Below are positions 59,822-64,000 of a DNA stretch of 64,000 bases, one piece after another. Where the stretch lies: contig CAKSFR010000009.1 of the NCBI GenBank assembly GCA_934454635.1, forward strand, positions 65,659 through 129,658, given 5' to 3'. The position numbers and the translations under genes were made by a program. How positions within the stretch are numbered: position 1 is the first letter of the stretch; each line of letters opens with the position of its first letter. Source of the DNA: an uncultured Ruminiclostridium sp. (GTDB lineage Bacteria; Bacillota; Clostridia; Oscillospirales; Ruminococcaceae). The notes below the pieces were generated by a model. The model saw nothing but the letters and a program-made list of their open reading frames with translations. It searched no databases and was not told where the DNA came from.

Positions 59822-60952
59822 CTATATTTCCGCATAGTTTCCGAGAAAACGATAATATTTCAGCTCGTCCTCGAGGTTATTAAGCAGCTTGACAACATCG
59901 GCGCTCCTTATGCTTCCGATAAAATCAAGGTAAAAAACAACGTCGAACGCGTCATCCTTTACGTCTGCAAAGCCCGACGGAATGGGCTTGCTTTCAATGC
60001 GCGAGAGGTTCAGCCCGCAGTACGCAAAGCGCGTAAGCAGGCGGTAAAGACTTCCGGGAGTGTGCGGAATTGTAAGCGAAAGCGAAATCACGGAAGCTTC
60101 CTCGGGAACTTCCAGCCTGTTTGAGATAAGGATAAACCGCGTGAAGTTGTCCTTTATATCGGCGATATTTTCCGCAGCGACCGCAAGCCCGAACATCTTC
60201 GCGCAGGAGCGCGAACATATCGCGCCGCAGCTGTCGGCGTCAAGTCCCGCGACATATTCCGCAGCCTCGGCGGTCGTTCGCATGACGGTGGTTTTCGCGC
60301 CGTTTTCCGCGAGAAATCCGCTGCACTGGCGAAGCGCCATTTCGTGAGAACGAATTTCGGTCACCTCGCTTATATCCACGCCCGGCTTTACCGCGAGAAC
60401 GTGATTGATATGTACCTTTGTGGTCTTGCAGATGAAAAAGTGGTGCTTCCCCATAAGGTCGTAGGTCGTGCTTACGTCGCCCGCCGTAGAATTTTCAATC
60501 GGAAGAACGCCGTAATCCACCTCGCCGCGCTCGACCGCTTCAAAAACCTCGTTGAAATTTCGGAAATACCGCACGTCGCAGTTCCCGTCAAAGAATTTTT
60601 CGCAGGCGTCGGCGGAATAGCTGCCTTTTGTGACGGTTGCCGCTACAGGACGTCCCGCAACGGGCTGAACTGTCGAAAATTCACGCTGCCGCGTGAGAAG
60701 CTGCTGCTGACGGCACTTAGAAAGATCCATTATCGTCGTAAAGAGAAGCTGCGCGCCGTTTTTCAGTTCGGGAGACACCGCTCCGCCGACCTTTTCAAGT
60801 ATCTGATCCTCGCGGCTTTTCTGCAAAACGGGCATATTGTGTTCCTTTTTATATTTAGCGACCTCGGACGCAAGCTGTGTGCGGCGCTCGTAAAGCGCGG
60901 CAAGCTCGTCGTCGATCTTATCGATCTCTCCGCGGATCAAATTCAAATCCAT
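59822..60952 (-). CDS. pheA: Bifunctional chorismate mutase / prephenate dehydratase
   Basis: A 376-residue P-protein of phenylalanine synthesis. Residues 1-85 are an AroQ chorismate mutase (IRGEIDKIDDELAALYERR). Residues 105-285 form the dehydratase with GVLPIENSTAGDV and the Thr of NFTRFILIS. The last 85 are an ACT regulatory domain (TPGSLYRLLTRFAYCGLNL, then RIESKPIPS) that binds phenylalanine. GAAAGGAT precedes the ATG at 60952. Confidence 0.95.
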   Translation of the reverse strand: MDLNLIRGEIDKIDDELAALYERRTQLASEVAKYKKEHNMPVLQKSREDQILEKVGGAVSPELKNGAQLLFTTIMDLSKCRQQQLLTRQREFSTVQPVAGRPVAATVTKGSYSADACEKFFDGNCDVRYFRNFNEVFEAVERGEVDYGVLPIENSTAGDVSTTYDLMGKHHFFICKTTKVHINHVLAVKPGVDISEVTEIRSHEMALRQCSGFLAENGAKTTVMRTTAEAAEYVAGLDADSCGAICSRSCAKMFGLAVAAENIADIKDNFTRFILISNRLEVPEEASVISLSLTIPHTPGSLYRLLTRFAYCGLNLSRIESKPIPSGFADVKDDAFDVVFYLDFIGSIRSADVVKLLNNLEDELKYYRFLGNYAEI

Positions 60953-60984
60953 CTGCAAAAATCCTTTCTTTTTACGGCAGAACC

Positions 60985-61011
60985 GCACAAGGAGCGACTT
61001 GCTCCCTGCGC
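60985..61011 (-). promoter_or_regulatory. Hairpin in the pheA leader
   Basis: GCACAAGGAGC and GCTCCCTGCGC nearly pair around a five-base loop, 30 bases before the pheA start. No T-run follows, and there is no Phe-rich leader peptide, so an attenuator is unlikely. Confidence 0.35.
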
Positions 61012-61024
61012 GGCGCCAATGTTA

Positions 61025-62830
61025 TTATTCCTCGGGTTCGATGTCCTCGGGATTTTCTTCTTCAATACTGTCCATGCTGTCCGGTTCGGTCTGCGGCGGT
61101 TCGGTTTCTGCCGGCTTGACCGCATAGTAAACGATTATGCTTTCGTCCTCCGTGAGCATGATCGTATCGCCGACCTCTTTGCTGCACCGAACGACATACC
61201 CCGCCTTGACTTCGCCCGTTTCTTCCTCGCTCGTGTCGTATTTAATACCGGCCTCGCTGAGCAGGGACGTGTATTCGTCGAGCTTCATTCCCACATAATC
61301 GGGCAGAACCGCAGATTCGGGACCTTTGCTTACCTTTACGTTTATTTCCGTTCCTCCCGTAACCTCGGTATTCGGCTCAATATCCTGCTCGAAAACGATA
61401 CCCTCGGCATATTCGCTGTTGTACTCGTACGTCGGGTTGAACTTGAGCATTGAATAGCGTGATTCAAGCGTGTTATAAAAGCGGTTTACGAAATTCGGCA
61501 AAAGAATACGCTCGGTATTTTCCGCGGGCGTAGTGGTCGTCGCTTCCGACGCTTCGATCATGGGAGCTGTTGTGATTGAAGTTGTCGTTTCAGCCGTGGT
61601 AATTTCGGGCGGCTGCGTTGTGGCGTTTGTCTGTTCGGAAAGCTGCTTTGACGCGTTTGAGAAATAAATTATCGCGATAACGAAGCCCGTAACTATCGCC
61701 AGAAATACCGACAGTCCTATAATAGCGCCAATGTTGGTCTTTTCCTTGGCTTTTTTCTTCTGAACAGGTCTGCGCGGCGGCGTGTGGCGCTCGGGCTGAC
61801 GTTCGGGAACAGGACGGTTCTCTCGCGCGACAACGGGCTGCACGGGACCGTCGCTTTCCTGTTCTATATGATGCTTCGGCGGCTCGAAAAGCCGTCCGAC
61901 AAGTTCATTTACGGTATGGATCCGCTCGGTCTGCTTCAGCGCAAGACCTGCCATTATCGTGCGTGAAACCTGCTGCGGGATTTCGGGATTAAGCTCATGC
62001 GGCGCTCTGAGCGTATCGGAAAGCGCTCTTTCTGCCGAATCCTCGGGTGCAACGCCAGTGAGAACGCGGTAAAGCACCGCGCAAATCCCATAAACGTCCG
62101 TCCATGTGCCCTGACGTTCCGAAACGGAATACTGTTCGTATGCGGCATAGCCGTGGAAAAGCTCGCAGTTTATGTTGGAATCCGCAGTTCTTATCGCAGA
62201 CGTTCCGAACGCCGTAAGCTTCAGCCTGCCATGTTCCACAAAAACGGATTCGGGACTTAGACCTCTATGGATTATGCTTTGCGAATGGAGCATATTCAGC
62301 GCGGTGAAAAGCGGCGGGAAAAGCTCTTTGACTTCCTCCCAGCCGAGTTTTCCGCCGCATTTCTCAAGATAGCGGGAAAGCGGCATACCGGTGAGATGTT
62401 CCATTACGACATATCCCGTGTTATTTTCGGCAAAAATACCGTAAATTTTACGGATACAGTCGGTTTCATCGCTGTTCATAAGCGTCTTGTACAGGTCGGC
62501 AAATTCCGAAAGGTAGGATTTATACAGCGGCAGGCAGCCGTCGCGGACAATCACCTCGCGGCGGTTCTTTTCGCGCGTGCAGATTGTGCCGGGCATATAC
62601 TCGCGGATTTCAACAGGGCGCTCCTGCTCGATATCATAGGCGATATAATCGGCGCCCTCGCCGTTGTGAGAGAGCAATCGACCTACGAGATAACGTCCCG
62701 CAAGCAGAGTCTTTGGCGCAAGGTACTGCGGCAGATACGCCGTATTATCCATGTATCCGCAGATTTCGCACGGACCGCTGTATTCCTTGCGGTTCATGCA
62801 GCCCATGCAGAGCTTAAGTTCGGTGTTCAT
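61025..62830 (-). CDS. PASTA-domain pseudokinase (Ser/Thr kinase-like)
   Basis: A 601-residue membrane protein. A zinc ribbon (CMGCMNR ... CEICGY, residues 8-25) precedes a kinase-like domain. The ATP Lys region reads PVEIREYMP, the catalytic loop HRGLSPESV has Gly for the essential Asp, and DFG is AFG, so catalysis is unlikely. A membrane helix near residue 370, a Thr-rich linker and two PASTA-like repeats (ending ...VSKGPES and ...YYAVKPAE) face outside. Active relatives (PrkC/Stk) sense muropeptides; this one may act as a scaffold. GGGAGGAAATC precedes the ATG. Confidence 0.88.
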   Translation of the reverse strand: MNTELKLCMGCMNRKEYSGPCEICGYMDNTAYLPQYLAPKTLLAGRYLVGRLLSHNGEGADYIAYDIEQERPVEIREYMPGTICTREKNRREVIVRDGCLPLYKSYLSEFADLYKTLMNSDETDCIRKIYGIFAENNTGYVVMEHLTGMPLSRYLEKCGGKLGWEEVKELFPPLFTALNMLHSQSIIHRGLSPESVFVEHGRLKLTAFGTSAIRTADSNINCELFHGYAAYEQYSVSERQGTWTDVYGICAVLYRVLTGVAPEDSAERALSDTLRAPHELNPEIPQQVSRTIMAGLALKQTERIHTVNELVGRLFEPPKHHIEQESDGPVQPVVARENRPVPERQPERHTPPRRPVQKKKAKEKTNIGAIIGLSVFLAIVTGFVIAIIYFSNASKQLSEQTNATTQPPEITTAETTTSITTAPMIEASEATTTTPAENTERILLPNFVNRFYNTLESRYSMLKFNPTYEYNSEYAEGIVFEQDIEPNTEVTGGTEINVKVSKGPESAVLPDYVGMKLDEYTSLLSEAGIKYDTSEEETGEVKAGYVVRCSKEVGDTIMLTEDESIIVYYAVKPAETEPPQTEPDSMDSIEEENPEDIEPEE

Positions 62831-62889
62831 GTATGATTTCCTCCCATGTGAGGTTGTATAACCGGATATAAAAAACTCTATACCTTTTT

Positions 62890-62918
62890 ATTTTACACGC
62901 TATTTTTCGCCGTGTCAA
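62890..62918 (-). promoter_or_regulatory. Promoter of the pseudokinase gene
   Basis: TTGACA (62913-62918, minus strand), 17 bases, TAAAAT (62890-62895). Confidence 0.8.
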
Positions 62919-62937
62919 TGGTATCAATGCACAAACC

Positions 62938-62966
62938 TTGACAACATTCGGGGCTGATGGTACAAT
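62938..62966 (+). promoter_or_regulatory. Promoter of the 63,010 gene
   Basis: TTGACA (62938-62943), 17 bases, TACAAT (62961-62966). It diverges back to back from the pseudokinase promoter. Confidence 0.8.
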
Positions 62967-63009
62967 AAAAGTACAAAATAATCTTCAAAAATAAGGAAAA
63001 GTGTGAAAA

Positions 63010-63354
63010 ATGATCTTCGGAAAGAAAAAGGACAAGGGCGGAATGCCCGAAGATATGCTCAAAAAGCTGGATAAATGTCCCGTGAAATACGTTACCGAGC
63101 GCGACCCGGAAAGCTTCCGCGAAAAACGGCTCGGCGAAGCGGGCGCGATAAACGTGATAAACGGGGAATTTGTCATTGTATGCGGCGGAAAAAATGTCAT
63201 GCGCTGTGAGCTTGCAACGGTAAAAGCCGCAGAGCTTATGAATCTTTCGGGGCTTACCGTAAAGGGCTTTGATCTTGACGAACACCGCCCCAAAAGCGTA
63301 ATCGCCTATTACAGCGACGGTTACGTCAGTGCGGCACGCGCAAAGCAGCGCTGA
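63010..63354 (+). CDS. Conserved-looking hypothetical protein (114 aa)
   Basis: A 114-residue basic N-terminus (FGKKKDKGG) followed by a compact alpha/beta region with INVINGEFVIVCGGKNVM and LSGLTVKGFDLDE. It has its own consensus promoter and an AAGGAAAAG site. No family recognised; no signal peptide or membrane segment. It diverges from the pseudokinase gene. Confidence 0.75.
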   Translation: MIFGKKKDKGGMPEDMLKKLDKCPVKYVTERDPESFREKRLGEAGAINVINGEFVIVCGGKNVMRCELATVKAAELMNLSGLTVKGFDLDEHRPKSVIAYYSDGYVSAARAKQR

Positions 63355-63409
63355 TTATCCGTTTGTATTATATCACAAACCGTCAGCACATACAATTACA
63401 AAGCGGTTA

Positions 63410-63920
63410 CAATTTTATTACAAAGCGGTAACATTCACGAAGGCGCGCGGCGTGCCGATTCGCCCCTGCGGGGCGAATCGGCATAAGGCGGCGGCGATAG
63501 CCGCCGCCTGCCGCATTCGGCTTCGCCGAATGCGGCGCGCCGCGCACGAATCCGCAGAAAGTGCGAAACGCGGCGTTTGGGAAAGTGCGAAATAGAAGAG
63601 CATGGAGAAAGCCGCGGCGTGCGAGAAAGTCAAACGTCGCGGCTTTTTATAACTTCTCCCGGCAAAACGCCGCAAAGGCGGGATTGTGTAAAATTCGCAA
63701 AGGAAGCCCTGTTTAATCGACAACCTCAGCAAACCATGGGCAAGCGCGCGGCGCGCCGATTCGCCCCTGCGGGGCGAATCGGCATAAGGCGGCGATAGCC
63801 GCCGCCTGCCGCATTCGGCTTCGCCGAATGCGGCGCGCCGCGCACGAATCCGCTGAAAATGCGAAACGCGGCGTTTAGAAAAGCGCGAAAGAGATGAGCA
63901 TGGAGAAAGCCGCTCCACAA
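63410..63920. repeat. GC-rich hairpin-repeat tract C (two copies of a ~150-bp unit)
   Basis: No gene lies in 63355-63926. A unit of about 160 bases occurs at 63448-63615 and again at 63750-63913. Each copy has the hairpins GCCGATTCGCCCC/TGC loop, GGCGGC/GATA loop and GCCGCATTCGGC/TTC loop (63454-63482, 63487-63508 and 63510-63536 in the first copy), then the GCGGCGTTT...AAAGCCGC unit. A T-tailed stem (63608-63648) follows the first copy and could terminate the 63,010 transcript. Confidence 0.85.
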
Positions 63921-63926
63921 AAGCCT

Positions 63927-64000
63927 TTATTCGCAAAACTCCACCGTTCTGATCCACTCTCCGTCCGTCTTTTCGATAGTGTATATCGTATCAATTTCAG
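63927..64000 (-). CDS. C-terminus of a gene running off the right edge
   Basis: The minus strand has an open frame from the window edge to a TAA at 63927, ending IEKTDGEWIRTVEFCE. Its composition is protein-like and unlike the GC-rich repeat beside it. Only 24 codons are visible, so function cannot be judged. Confidence 0.5.
   Translation of the reverse strand, partial: EIDTIYTIEKTDGEWIRTVEFCE

Noticed and set aside
60985-61011. Phenylalanine attenuator upstream of pheA
   Set aside because: There is no Phe-rich leader peptide and no T-run after the hairpin.
63454-63913. Possible CRISPR array from repeated palindromes
   Set aside because: Only two long copies, no regular unique spacers of constant length and no cas genes.
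63418-63957. Minus-strand 179-codon frame in tract C
   Set aside because: It consists of the repeated hairpin unit read through twice, and overlaps the visible C-terminus of another gene.

Overview
The window reads as a chromosome segment of a gut-type Clostridia bacterium, most likely Oscillospiraceae / Ruminococcus-like. The evidence is Firmicutes-style ribosome-binding sites, TTGACA-17-TATAAT promoters with frequent TGn extensions, T/E-rich lipoprotein linkers, a PASTA-domain kinase-like protein and a biotin-dependent carboxyltransferase set. It joins a mobile/defence half (about 1-25,200) to a core-genome half (25,200-64,000). No rRNA, tRNA, integrase, transposase gene or CRISPR array was found.

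1-10,200 (minus strand) is a prophage or integrative-element replication module: DUF2800, DUF2815, family A DNA polymerase, DUF4406, primase/helicase, VRR-NUC nuclease, SNF2 helicase and a DUF1492-like regulator, headed by a sigma-region-4-like regulator. 10,240-18,740 holds a large ImmA/IrrE metallopeptidase-HTH protein, diverging from a defence-like operon. That operon has an XRE regulator, a TcmP / three-Cys radical-SAM pair, two tandem MvaI/BcnI-type restriction endonucleases, an AbrB-like regulator with its own palindromic operator, and two DNA methyltransferases. 18,900-25,170 is a type I restriction locus in which hsdM has lost its 5' end and an Abi_C-type gene lies between hsdS and hsdR.

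25,200-35,100 is core genome: an XRE regulator with a clear operator, a lipoprotein, an M23 peptidase, AzlCD and PutP. It is interrupted by GC-rich hairpin-repeat tracts and a MITE.

35,100-48,850 (minus strand) is the most notable locus, a RiPP biosynthesis and export cluster. A SPASM radical-SAM enzyme is followed by seven tandem Nif11-leader precursors with Cys-rich cores, an eighth unrelated GG-leader peptide, a short HlyD-like protein, two NHLM-type ABC transporters (one with a C39 peptidase), a LytS-like kinase, a REC-SARP-like response regulator, a STAS protein and a nucleoside phosphorylase-like protein. The precursor promoter carries two TACGGT boxes 11 bp apart, ending 8 bp from the -10, which is the SARP-type activator geometry. 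It could therefore be the target of the cluster's own response regulator.

48,900-64,000 holds housekeeping genes: HdeD-like and transglutaminase proteins, pyrB with a PyrI-like zinc tail, a phosphopantetheinyl transferase, thiamine pyrophosphokinase, a cytidylate kinase-like protein, TetR plus a phytoene-desaturase-like oxidoreductase, a three-gene biotin carboxyltransferase operon, pheA, a PASTA pseudokinase and further copies of the GC-rich repeat family.
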